Shown: in pieces, positions 1-5,029 of the stretch
Layout: each line of letters opens with the position of its first letter
Position numbering within the stretch: the first letter of the stretch is position 1
Source of the DNA: Candidatus Zipacnadia bacterium
Lineage (GTDB): Bacteria > Armatimonadota > Zipacnadia > Zipacnadales > Zipacnadaceae
Assembly (NCBI GenBank): GCA_029821255.1
Contig: JALGTS010000095.1
Location: forward strand, 1 to 5,240
DNA: 5,240 nucleotides
Direction: 5' to 3'
The notes under the pieces: generated by a model
What the model was told of the DNA's origin: nothing
Seen by the model: the letters and a program-made list of their open reading frames with translations, nothing else
Databases searched by the model: none
Made by a program: the position numbers and the translations under genes

Positions 1-45
1 CCGGTCGCAGCGAATAGATAGCTACTTAACTAAGTGTAGTAGGCC

Positions 46-81
46 CAAAAAGAGTCCCGCTCCAGCTGTGGAGCGGGACTT
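46..81 (-). terminator. Strong Rho-independent terminator ending the rplJL-hypothetical-lipoprotein unit
   Basis: A 12-bp perfect inverted repeat (53-64 pairing with 69-80) closes on a 4-nt loop (65-68). Read on the minus strand, the GC-rich stem is followed by C and then five T (47-51), the classical intrinsic terminator layout. It lies about 57 bp after the lipoprotein stop codon and is oriented to stop leftward transcription. On the plus strand the stem is followed only by TGTTTG, so termination in that direction would be weak. Confidence 0.9.
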
Positions 82-137
82 GTTTGCTGCTACGTTCGGT
101 GCGCTGTACAGCGCACTCGCCTGCCGGGAGTAGTACC

Positions 138-407
138 CTACTCGCCGGGTGCTTCTGCAGGTGCTTCTTCTGCAGGTGCTTCTTCTGCAGGTGCCTCTTC
201 TTCGCCCTCTTTCTCTTCTACAGGCGGCTTTGGCGGCTCGGGCGGTGGAGGTGGTGGACCTGGTGGACCTGGCGGACCGCCTCCTGGCATTGTTGAAGGC
301 GGCGGAGCACTTGGCGGTGGCGCTGCCTTCTTAGGACAGCCTGCCAGTCCTATCGCCAACCCCAGTAAGGCTACAGCCATCAGCAACATCATCAGCTTGC
401 GGTACAC
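138..407 (-). CDS. Small proline-rich, acidic-tailed lipoprotein of unknown function
   Basis: The 89-aa product starts with a lipoprotein signal peptide: short basic N-terminus (MYRK), hydrophobic core about residues 6-20, and lipobox LAGC with the acylated cysteine at residue 24. The mature part has no visible folded domain. Residues about 25-62 are Pro/Gly-rich (PPGPPGPPPPPPEPPKPP). The tail, about 63-89, is Glu/Ala/Pro-rich with a tandem APAEE motif. The start is GTG, chosen because GAGGAGGG (416-423) lies 8 nt upstream and the signal peptide begins there. It is the last gene before the terminator at 46-81, 117 bp after the hypothetical gene upstream. Inferred: membrane-anchored and exposed outside the cytoplasmic membrane, possibly as a spacer or cell-wall-contacting protein. 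The low-complexity sequence prevents any firmer assignment. The reading frame and lipobox make it a credible gene. Confidence 0.75.
   Translation of the reverse strand: MYRKLMMLLMAVALLGLAIGLAGCPKKAAPPPSAPPPSTMPGGGPPGPPGPPPPPPEPPKPPVEEKEGEEEAPAEEAPAEEAPAEAPGE
149..203. repeat. Short tandem repeat in the lipoprotein gene tail
   Basis: Two identical 15-bp units (161-175 and 176-190, gtgcttcttctgcag on the plus strand) are flanked by a 12-bp shortened copy (149-160) and a degenerate copy from 191. They encode the APAEE pentapeptide repeats. Since the unit is a multiple of three, slippage would change tail length without breaking the frame. Confidence 0.8.
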
Positions 408-440
408 GATATAGACCCTCCTCTATGTTGTTCTATTTAC

Positions 441-458
441 ACAGCGTCGGGACGCTGT
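441..458. repeat. Perfect inverted repeat between the hypothetical gene and the lipoprotein gene
   Basis: ACAGCGTC-gg-GACGCTGT is an 8-bp perfect dyad with a 2-bp centre (about 7 bp and a 4-nt loop if folded as RNA). It lies 33 bp upstream of the lipoprotein start. Minus-strand transcripts continue into GTAAATAG, so there is no T-run and it does not look like an intrinsic terminator. It could be an operator, an RNA hairpin that separates expression of the two genes, or chance. No partner promoter is clear: a TTGACA (483-488) lies upstream on the minus strand but has no acceptable -10 at 16-18 bp. Confidence 0.6.
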
Positions 459-524
459 TTGAGCTGAGTGTTGTAATTAGTCTGTCAATATAGACGCCGG
501 CCAATGGAAGTTGGTCAGAAAACT

Positions 525-1418
525 TTAGGCCTCTTCGTTATCTTCCTGGTTCGGCCATAGCTCGTAAATGTTGTGTTTCCCTTGCAGCAACTTGCCAAAC
601 TCTGCAATCTCTTCCTGTGTGATGGGCCCCAGCTTCTGGCTTAGTCTGATTGAGAACGAATCATCCTCCAACTCCAACCCGCGATACACATCAGCAAGCT
701 CATCATCAGCATTATTACTATATGCTAAATCGTTGGCTTTGTCAAATGCTTGATCTGCAGCCTCTTCAAATCCGGCTGTCTCCAGTACCCGTCCGATCCA
801 TTCGTAGACCTGGCTATCGCTATCCTGGCCGGTGAGGGCATTCTCAAAAGCCGCTACCGCCTGCAGGCAAGCCATTTGGAACGGTAGTAGAAGATCATTG
901 GCACTATCACTGTGGTCGGTAAGCGCCACTATCGGGCCGAAGCTTTCTAAGGCTAAATGAAACCGGTTGTAGCCTAAGGCGAAGTAGACCAGCGGCTCGT
1001 CTGCTCCGTCGGCGAGGGCCTTTTCCAGGTGAGCAACAACCTTGTCAGGCTCCTGGACTTGCTGGTAGCACGCGGCTAACAGCAACTGCCGGGCGATTTC
1101 GCCTGTCCCCACCTCGCTTGTAGCCTCTTGGGCCTGTTCAATCATATCCTGGAGGGCAATACTGCGTTTTTTGGCTAAGGACTTAAGATCCTCAGTCGTC
1201 AACGCTTCACTGCTGTGCAGTTTGCCGACTTGGCGATAGTATCTGGCCTCGTGGTTCAGAAACCGGGTGAATAGCTCAGGCATACGCTGGTTGTCGGCTC
1301 CGACAGTGGCATATTCGGCGATCAGTTGATAAAGGGCCTGGCTCAACAACAACGGAGCGGGTGTCTGGTAGTACTCCCACAGTTGCCACCAAATGGCGTT
1401 GCTACTGTCATCATACAT
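525..1418 (-). CDS. Unrecognised 297-aa acidic protein with TPR-like helical repeats, co-transcribed with rplL
   Basis: I do not recognise the family. The protein is predicted cytoplasmic: no signal peptide or membrane segment, and rich in Asp, Glu, Ala, Leu and Gln. It looks almost entirely helical. Two stretches resemble tetratricopeptide units: about 106-152 (LLLAACYQQ...VVAHLEKALADG...PLVYFALGY) and about 201-235 (VYEWIGRVLETAGFEEAADQAFDKA). Another helical pair lies between them (about 175-196). The N-terminus is aromatic (IWWQLWEYY, 9-17). The C-terminus has a conserved-looking block (LGPITQEEIAEFGKLLQG, 263-280) before an acidic tail. The start is fixed by GAGGTGA (1426-1432) at 7 nt. 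It begins only 19 bp after the rplL stop with no terminator between, so it is very likely co-transcribed with L10 and L7/L12. A scaffolding or protein-interaction role is plausible from the repeats, but the partner and function are unknown. The gene is full length and undamaged. Confidence 0.85.
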   Translation of the reverse strand: MYDDSSNAIWWQLWEYYQTPAPLLLSQALYQLIAEYATVGADNQRMPELFTRFLNHEARYYRQVGKLHSSEALTTEDLKSLAKKRSIALQDMIEQAQEATSEVGTGEIARQLLLAACYQQVQEPDKVVAHLEKALADGADEPLVYFALGYNRFHLALESFGPIVALTDHSDSANDLLLPFQMACLQAVAAFENALTGQDSDSQVYEWIGRVLETAGFEEAADQAFDKANDLAYSNNADDELADVYRGLELEDDSFSIRLSQKLGPITQEEIAEFGKLLQGKHNIYELWPNQEDNEEA

Positions 1419-1437
1419 TAACTAATCACCTCGGCGG

Positions 1438-1815
1438 CTACTCCAGCACTACGCTGGCACCAACCTCTTCCAGTTTCTCCTTAGCGTTCTCGGCTTCCTC
1501 CTTGCTTACTGCCTCAGCCACCACAGCATTGGGGGCCGACTCTACCAGTTGCTTGGCTTCTTTGAGACCGAGATTAGTCAGCTCACGGACCGCCTTGATG
1601 ACCTGGATCTTTTCATCACCGATGCTTTCGATCCTTACATTAAAGACGTCTTTCTCTTCAGTTTCGCCGCTTACCTGTCCAGCCGCTGGTACAGCGGCTG
1701 CAGCGACTGGCGCCATTGCCTCCACACCCCACTGCTCCTCAAGTTTTTCCTTAAGCTCGACTAACTCCAGGACGCTCAGTTCGTTGATCTGTTTGATAAG
1801 TTCGTCAACAGCCAT
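1438..1815 (-). CDS. rplL: 50S ribosomal protein L7/L12
   Basis: This is the stalk protein that recruits and activates translational GTPases (EF-Tu, EF-G, IF2, RF3) on the large subunit; it binds as dimers to the C-terminal helix of L10. The 125-aa length is normal. Three parts are visible: N-terminal dimerisation domain (about 1-32, MAVDELIKQINELSVLELVE), Ala/Pro hinge (about 35-47, APVAAAAVPAAG), and C-terminal GTPase-contact domain (about 53-125), with IKAVRELTNLGLKEAKQLVE matching the family core. Two ATG codons are adjacent. The second (1813-1815) is chosen because AAGGAGG (1822-1828) is 6 nt from it but only 3 nt from the first, and because MAVDEL fits family N-termini. The reading frame extends further up to 1896, but that part overlaps rplJ. 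The gene follows rplJ by 40 bp and precedes the unknown gene by 19 bp. The stop is TAG. Confidence 0.97.
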   Translation of the reverse strand: MAVDELIKQINELSVLELVELKEKLEEQWGVEAMAPVAAAAVPAAGQVSGETEEKDVFNVRIESIGDEKIQVIKAVRELTNLGLKEAKQLVESAPNAVVAEAVSKEEAENAKEKLEEVGASVVLE

Positions 1816-1821
1816 CATTAT

Positions 1822-1828
1822 CCTCCTT
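1822..1828 (-). promoter_or_regulatory. Near-perfect Shine-Dalgarno site of rplL
   Basis: AAGGAGG on the minus strand matches the anti-Shine-Dalgarno complement fully over 7 nt. It is the strongest ribosome site in the window, which fits the need for several L7/L12 copies per L10. Its spacing decides between the two consecutive ATG codons, in favour of the second. Confidence 0.85.
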
Positions 1829-1855
1829 GGTATGTACTTTTGAGCTACAGCTTGT

Positions 1856-2386
1856 CTATTCCTCTTCTTCAGATTTGCGCTTCTTGGCAACTGCATCCAG
1901 CGTCAATATAAATTGGGAAGTAACCGCACCCAGTAGATTTAATACAGAGCTAGCTGGAGCGATCAAGCTGGCCAAGACCTGGGCCAGAAGTTGGTCGCGT
2001 GGCGGCAGTTGCGCAATCTGCGCCACTCGCTGCTCGTCGAGGATCATTCCGTCGAACAACCCCGCCTTTACTGCCAGATGCTGGTGGTCCTGACCAAATT
2101 CGGTGAGCACTTTGGCGACGGCGATCGGGTCGCTTTGGCAAAAGGCTACCGCGGTCGGGCCAATCAGATGCTCGTTAAGCCCTTCCGCATCTGTTCCCGC
2201 GAAGGCCAGCTTGAGTAGTCGATTTTTGGCGACGCGTAAATGGGCCTGGGATTCCAGGATCTGGGTGCGTAGCTCGTTCATCTCGGCAACATTGAGATGA
2301 CGAAACTCGGCCAGATAAATGCCTTTACTCTCTTCGGCAGCCTGGCGTAATTCAGCGACCAGGGCTTCTTTCTCCGATGTCGGCAT
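1856..2386 (-). CDS. rplJ: 50S ribosomal protein L10
   Basis: L10 anchors the L7/L12 dimers to the ribosomal stalk base, next to L11 and 23S rRNA. The 176-aa length is normal. The N-terminal rRNA-binding domain (about 1-100) contains SKGIYLAEFRHLNVAEMNELR and the basic LRVAKNRLLKLA (50-61). The C-terminal helix that binds L7/L12 is about 138-168 (APASSVLNLLGAVTSQFILTLDAV), with an acidic end KSEEEE. The start is placed at 2386, where MPTSEKEALV matches family N-termini and AGGAG (2397-2401) lies 10 nt upstream. The open frame continues upstream to 2497, but that stretch is the structured leader and its ATG has no ribosome site. Expression is probably autoregulated through the leader and attenuator just upstream. 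Stop TAG, 40 bp before rplL. Confidence 0.96.
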   Translation of the reverse strand: MPTSEKEALVAELRQAAEESKGIYLAEFRHLNVAEMNELRTQILESQAHLRVAKNRLLKLAFAGTDAEGLNEHLIGPTAVAFCQSDPIAVAKVLTEFGQDHQHLAVKAGLFDGMILDEQRVAQIAQLPPRDQLLAQVLASLIAPASSVLNLLGAVTSQFILTLDAVAKKRKSEEEE

Positions 2387-2416
2387 GGATCTTTTTCTCC
2401 TATTGGACCGGCTGCA

Positions 2417-2452
2417 ACACAAAACGGGAGCCGCCGTCGAGGAAGCTCCCGT
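2417..2452 (-). terminator. Attenuator hairpin in the rplJ leader
   Basis: On the minus strand ACGGGAGC (2445-2452) pairs with GCTCCCGT (2424-2431) around a 13-nt loop, and the stem runs into TTTTGTG (2418-2424). The 8-bp GC-rich stem and short T-run fit a moderate intrinsic terminator placed before the rplJ ribosome site. Because it sits between the L10-leader-like RNA and rplJ, it is best read as a conditional attenuator controlling rplJ-rplL. The T-run is short, so basal read-through is likely. Confidence 0.75.
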
Positions 2453-2470
2453 AGGTTCAGGGGTTACTTT

Positions 2471-2525
2471 GACCTCGGCAGGCGGGCTACTGCCCATTAA
2501 ACGCTCTTGGCGAACCGGCTGTCTT
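2471..2525 (-). ncRNA. L10 leader: autoregulatory mRNA structure of the rplJL operon
   Basis: The minus-strand transcript carries, in order, the blocks I associate with the L10 leader family (Rfam L10_leader): AAGACAGCCGG (2515-2525), a small hairpin CGC-CAAGA-GCG, TTTAAT (2497-2502), then CCTGCCGAGGTC (2471-2482). The CCGAGG with the opposing AGACAG strand is the expected kink-turn-type element. An extra hairpin GGGC-AGTA-GCCC (2483-2494) sits between TTTAAT and CCTGCC. In this family the L10(L12)4 complex binds the leader when in excess over rRNA and lowers rplJ-rplL expression. The position, directly upstream of rplJ and followed by a terminator-like hairpin, agrees. The match is by eye; boundaries are approximate. 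Confidence 0.75.
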
Positions 2526-2555
2526 CAGTCAAGACTAATTCTTTATTGTAGTGCT

Positions 2556-2584
2556 ATTATACCTTAGCTTGCCTAAATATGCAA
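2556..2584 (-). promoter_or_regulatory. Sigma-70-type promoter for the rplJ leader transcript
   Basis: On the minus strand a perfect -10 TATAAT (2556-2561) lies 17 bp downstream of TTGCAT (2579-2584), a 3/6 match to TTGACA. The predicted start is near 2548-2550, giving a leader of about 163 nt before the rplJ ATG. The promoter lies only 10 bp after the rplA stop codon, the place where an internal rplJ promoter is known in other bacteria. The weak -35 is the main doubt. Confidence 0.65.
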
Positions 2585-2594
2585 GGCCAACTTG

Positions 2595-3287
2595 TTATCC
2601 TATCAAGCTGGGTAGGTCCAACTTTATTCCTGGCCCCATCGTTGTTGCCAGCGTGGCACTGCGCATGAAGCGACCGGTGACCGTTGCGGGCCGCGCTGCC
2701 TTAACTGTTTCCAGCACTGTGATAATATTTTCGCGGAGCTGTTCGTTGTCAAATGAGACCTTACCCACGGGCAGGTGAATAACACCTCCGCGATCCATAC
2801 GGTATTCCATCCGGCCTCGCTTTAAATCTTTTACCGCCTGGACGACATCGGGCGTAATATTACCTGCCTTCTTGCTGGGCATACGCGGCCCTAAGATAGG
2901 CCCCAGCCGGGAGCCAATCAGACCCATCATCTGGGGGTGAGCGACCAGAATATCAAAGTCATCCCAGCCTTCTTCTATGGCCTCAACCAGATCCTCATCA
3001 CCGACTCGATCAGCGCCTGCCTCACGTACTTCTTCAGCCATCTCACCGGGAGCAAATACCGCTACCCTGGGCACTTTGCCTGTCCCATGGGGCAAGACCA
3101 CCGTGCCCCGCACGGACTGGTCACCTTTGGTGGGATCAGCTCCCAACTTGATATGCAGCTCAACCGTTTCATTGAAGTTCGCTGAGGCTGTTTCCTTAAC
3201 CAACTGGATTGCTTCATCCAACGGATATTGCTTGGTCCGGTCTACTTTCTCGCAGACTTCCTGATATCGCTTACTTGTTTTGGCCAT
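2595..3287 (-). CDS. rplA: 50S ribosomal protein L1
   Basis: L1 forms the mobile stalk by the E site, helps release deacylated tRNA, and in several bacteria represses its own operon by binding its mRNA. The 230-aa length is normal. Family blocks are visible: KTSKRYQEVCEKVD at the N-terminus, VELHIKLGADPTKGDQSVRGTVVLPHGTGK (about 42-71), the lid-domain end LGPILGPR, TPDVVQAVKDLKRG, GGVIHLPVGKVSF, and the C-terminal ATTMGPGIKLD. One oddity: after LGPR the usual GLMPNPK-type loop reads MPSKKAG, so two normally conserved residues (Gly-Leu) are missing without a frameshift. The start at 3287 (MAKTSK) is supported by GGAGCAAGGA (3291-3300) just upstream. The frame extends to 3344, but those codons overlap the rplK end. 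It follows rplK by 49 bp. Stop TAA. Confidence 0.96.
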   Translation of the reverse strand: MAKTSKRYQEVCEKVDRTKQYPLDEAIQLVKETASANFNETVELHIKLGADPTKGDQSVRGTVVLPHGTGKVPRVAVFAPGEMAEEVREAGADRVGDEDLVEAIEEGWDDFDILVAHPQMMGLIGSRLGPILGPRMPSKKAGNITPDVVQAVKDLKRGRMEYRMDRGGVIHLPVGKVSFDNEQLRENIITVLETVKAARPATVTGRFMRSATLATTMGPGIKLDLPSLIG

Positions 3288-3336
3288 ATTTCCTTGCTCC
3301 AACTCATCGGGCTTATCTGATAGCTGCGGCAGACCA

Positions 3337-3762
3337 TCAGTCAACTATCTCTATTCCCATACTGCGAGCGGTACCCGCGATGATGCGTACAGCCGCATCA
3401 AGGTCGCGAGCGTTGAGGTCTTCCATTTTCATTTTAGCAATCTCGCGGACCTGCTCGCTGCTGACCTGTGCTACTGTCTCCCGGCTGGGCGTACCAGAGG
3501 CCTTTTCAATGCCAGCGGCCTTCTTGAGCAGACTGGCCGCCGGTGGCGTTTTGGTGACAAAACTGAAACTGTGGTCGGCATACACGGTCAATTCTACCGG
3601 AATAATGTCGCCCATCTTATCGGCAGTTTGTTCGTTGAAAGCCTTACAGAACTCCATAATATTTACGCCATGCTGGCCTAGGGTTGGGCCGACGGGTGGC
3701 GCTGGATTGGCTTTCCCGGCAGGAACATGCATCTTGATTGTAGTTAGTACTTTCTTAGCCAT
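3337..3762 (-). CDS. rplK: 50S ribosomal protein L11
   Basis: L11 binds the GTPase-associated region of 23S rRNA at the stalk base, and is the site linked to thiostrepton sensitivity and RelA activation in other bacteria. The 141-aa length is standard. The N-terminal domain (about 1-70) shows the conserved proline-rich segment AGKANPAPPVGPTLGQHGVNIMEF (15-38), whose prolines contact factors and thiostrepton. The C-terminal rRNA-binding domain (about 72-141) contains TPPAASLLKKAAGIEKASG and the end DLDAAVRIIAGTARSMGIEI. The start is fixed by CAGGAG (3769-3774), 6 nt upstream of ATG. It heads the rplKA pair, 81 bp after nusG. Stop TGA. Confidence 0.98.
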   Translation of the reverse strand: MAKKVLTTIKMHVPAGKANPAPPVGPTLGQHGVNIMEFCKAFNEQTADKMGDIIPVELTVYADHSFSFVTKTPPAASLLKKAAGIEKASGTPSRETVAQVSSEQVREIAKMKMEDLNARDLDAAVRIIAGTARSMGIEIVD

Positions 3763-3778
3763 AAGCTACTCCTGAGTT

Positions 3779-3784
3779 ATTATA
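3779..3784 (-). promoter_or_regulatory. Possible -10 box just upstream of rplK
   Basis: A perfect TATAAT occurs on the minus strand 16 bp before the rplK ATG. At 18 bp upstream the best -35 is TTACCG (3/6). The start site would fall in or beside the Shine-Dalgarno sequence, giving a very short 5' UTR. The box also sits inside the small dyad GAGT-ATAATA-ACTC. It may be chance in an AT-rich gap, so it is given low confidence. Confidence 0.3.
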
Positions 3785-3843
3785 CTCTGCAAGAGGGCGA
3801 AACGGTAAGAAGCTAAGCTGGGGGGCTTGCTGGCTGGTGCTCC

Positions 3844-4362
3844 CTATAGTTCTTCTATCTGTGTGAAGTCGAGCTCAACGGGCGTTTCGCGCCCGAATAT
3901 ACTGATAAGCACCTTGACGGTTTCATGTTCAATATTCACTTCGGTGATCTTGCCAGTGAACTCAGCAAAAGGTCCCTCAGTAACTCGCACTACCTGGCCT
4001 TCTTCCCAGATCGCCTTGGGCTTGCGTCCCTCCTCACCGACTGTCTTCATTATTTCTGCGACTTCTTCCTCGGTCAGCGGCACGGGGCTATCTGATGACC
4101 CAACGAAGTGGGTAACTGCTGGCGTCTCCTGAATCAGGTGACGCAGTTCATCGGTCAATTCGGCCTGGATAATCAAGTATCCTGGGTAAAGCTTACGCTG
4201 GACTTCCTTGCGCTTGCCTCCGGACGATTGTATTTCTGTCTCCGTCGGAACCAACATGCGCCCCAGCAAGTGACCCCACTCTCTGGCTTCGACAGTCTTT
4301 TGAATCGCCGCTTTTACGGCATTCTCTTTTCCCGTTAGGGTATGTACGATATACCATTCCAT
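3844..4362 (-). CDS. nusG: Transcription termination/antitermination factor NusG
   Basis: NusG binds the clamp of RNA polymerase, modulates pausing and Rho termination, and links RNA polymerase to the leading ribosome. The 172-aa length is typical of the two-domain form without insertions. The NGN domain (about 1-108) starts WYIVHTLTGKENAVKAAI and has KLYPGYLII (57-65) and THFVGSSDSPVPL (84-96). The KOW domain (about 121-172) has EGQVVRVTEGPFAEFTGKI and the conserved VLISIFGRETPVELDF (151-166). The ATG at 4362 gives the normal N-terminus (MEWYIVHT), yet has no good ribosome site next to it. A strong AGGAGGGG sits 27 nt upstream, and the nine intervening codons contain no start codon. It is 62 bp after secE and 81 bp before rplK, the usual order. 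Stop TAG. Confidence 0.97.
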   Translation of the reverse strand: MEWYIVHTLTGKENAVKAAIQKTVEAREWGHLLGRMLVPTETEIQSSGGKRKEVQRKLYPGYLIIQAELTDELRHLIQETPAVTHFVGSSDSPVPLTEEEVAEIMKTVGEEGRKPKAIWEEGQVVRVTEGPFAEFTGKITEVNIEHETVKVLISIFGRETPVELDFTQIEEL

Positions 4363-4389
4363 AGCGTCTTCACGTTTACGTCCGGTACT

Positions 4390-4397
4390 CCCCTCCT
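4390..4397 (-). promoter_or_regulatory. Displaced strong Shine-Dalgarno-like sequence upstream of nusG
   Basis: AGGAGGGG on the minus strand lies in the secE-nusG gap, 27 nt before the nusG ATG. This is beyond normal spacing (about 5-10 nt). No ATG, GTG or TTG at suitable spacing follows it in any frame that I can see. It may act after RNA folding or as a ribosome standby site, or be chance. Confidence 0.35.
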
Positions 4398-4424
4398 GGA
4401 TTCTGCCCAGCAGGCGCTATTGTA

Positions 4425-4679
4425 CTAAAAGTGCATCAGTGCCGCCATAATGCGGGCGAATATCCAGTCCAGTGCACCGACCCAGATCCCTACTATCATA
4501 ATTGTAATTAGTACGATGACCGTAAATGTCCAGGTGTCCTGGTGGTTAGGCCAGACAACTCTCTGTAATTCATGGCGAACATCCTGGAGAAACTCCCAGA
4601 CATTCACAAACGGTCGAACAAGTTTCTGCACCAGTCCAAGCTTGCTGGCCGAACGAGCCACGATTGACGTATCCTCCAT
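4425..4679 (-). CDS. secE: Protein translocase subunit SecE
   Basis: SecE is the small essential subunit that clamps the SecY channel in the cytoplasmic membrane for protein export and insertion. The 84-aa product is of the single-spanning type. An N-terminal stretch (about 1-26) precedes the amphipathic helix with the family signature (FLQDVRHELQRVVWP, 30-44). A transmembrane segment follows (about 52-74, FTVIVLITIMIVGIWVGALDWIF). The start is uncertain. The ATG at 4679 has no ribosome site before it. GGAGG lies inside the first codons and is 11 nt before an in-frame GTG (codon 7), which could be the true start and would shorten the protein by 6 residues. It lies between tRNA-Trp and nusG, as in many bacteria. 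Stop TAG. Confidence 0.93.
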   Translation of the reverse strand: MEDTSIVARSASKLGLVQKLVRPFVNVWEFLQDVRHELQRVVWPNHQDTWTFTVIVLITIMIVGIWVGALDWIFARIMAALMHF

Positions 4680-4745
4680 AGGATCGGTACAATAGGTTCA
4701 AACTGAAACTGCTATTACCATACTCGCACAAGATTAGGAAGCCAA

Positions 4746-4822
<77 letters not shown>

Positions 4823-4856
4823 GCAACGGAGGGGGAAAGGTGCTAACTCCACCAGG

Positions 4857-5018
4857 CTACCGGCGCAGTCGTTTCTCCTCATGCTTAGTATGTCGGCCAC
4901 ACTTCGGGCAGAATTTATTTAATGACAGATTGTCAGGTACATTTTGCCGATTCTTGGTGGTCACGTAGTTGCGCATATTGCACTCGCTGCATTGTAATAT
5001 TATCTTAGTTTGCGGCAT
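4857..5018 (-). CDS. rpmG: 50S ribosomal protein L33 (zinc-ribbon, C+ form)
   Basis: This small large-subunit protein lies near the E site. The reading frame, too short for common ORF cut-offs, encodes 53 aa beginning MPQTKIILQCSECNMRNYVT and ending HEEKRLRR. Two CxxC pairs (C10/C13 and C37/C40) form the zinc ribbon, so this is the zinc-binding paralogue type rather than the cysteine-free one. YVTTKNR and KFCPKCGRHT match the family. The ATG overlaps no neighbour and lies 11 bp after the tuf stop; upstream TAGGG at 9 nt is a weak ribosome site, so translational coupling to tuf is likely. It is followed by tRNA-Trp. Stop TAG. Confidence 0.95.
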   Translation of the reverse strand: MPQTKIILQCSECNMRNYVTTKNRQNVPDNLSLNKFCPKCGRHTKHEEKRLRR

Positions 5019-5029
5019 ATGTCAAAACC

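Noticed and set aside
1..45. Possible promoter or start of the next transcription unit beyond the terminator
   Set aside because: Too short and without a clear hexamer pair or reading frame; nothing can be called.
84..334. Cys/Phe- and Leu-rich plus-strand frames opposite the lipoprotein gene
   Set aside because: They are products of reading the GC-rich repeat DNA in the other direction. The minus strand has a lipobox, ribosome site and operon context.
483..488. TTGACA on the minus strand upstream of the lipoprotein as a -35 box
   Set aside because: No reasonable -10 hexamer is found 16-18 bp downstream (AGCTCA region), so a promoter cannot be supported.
1361..1843. 160-codon plus-strand open frame opposite rplL
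   Set aside because: Ser/Thr/Ala/Leu-rich translation of the antisense of a confident ribosomal gene, with no family resemblance.
1816..1896. A 27-codon extension of L7/L12 overlapping rplJ
   Set aside because: The perfect AAGGAGG and the MAVDEL start lie downstream; the extension is a frame running over the rplJ end.
2387..2497. A 37-codon N-terminal extension of L10 from an upstream ATG
   Set aside because: It lies in the structured leader and attenuator, its ATG has no ribosome site, and the residues do not resemble any L10. The start at 2386 has AGGAG and the family N-terminus.
3288..3344. A 19-codon extension of L1 overlapping the rplK end
   Set aside because: MAKTSK is the usual L1 start and has its own ribosome site; the extension resembles no L1.
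3209..3775. 188-codon plus-strand open frame opposite rplK and the start of rplA
   Set aside because: Antisense of two confident genes with no recognisable domain or ribosome site; a chance open frame.
3763..3843. Possible L1-binding repressor site in the nusG-rplK gap
   Set aside because: L1 leaders are known before rplK in some bacteria, but I could not fold a convincing rRNA-like stem with the asymmetric loop here.
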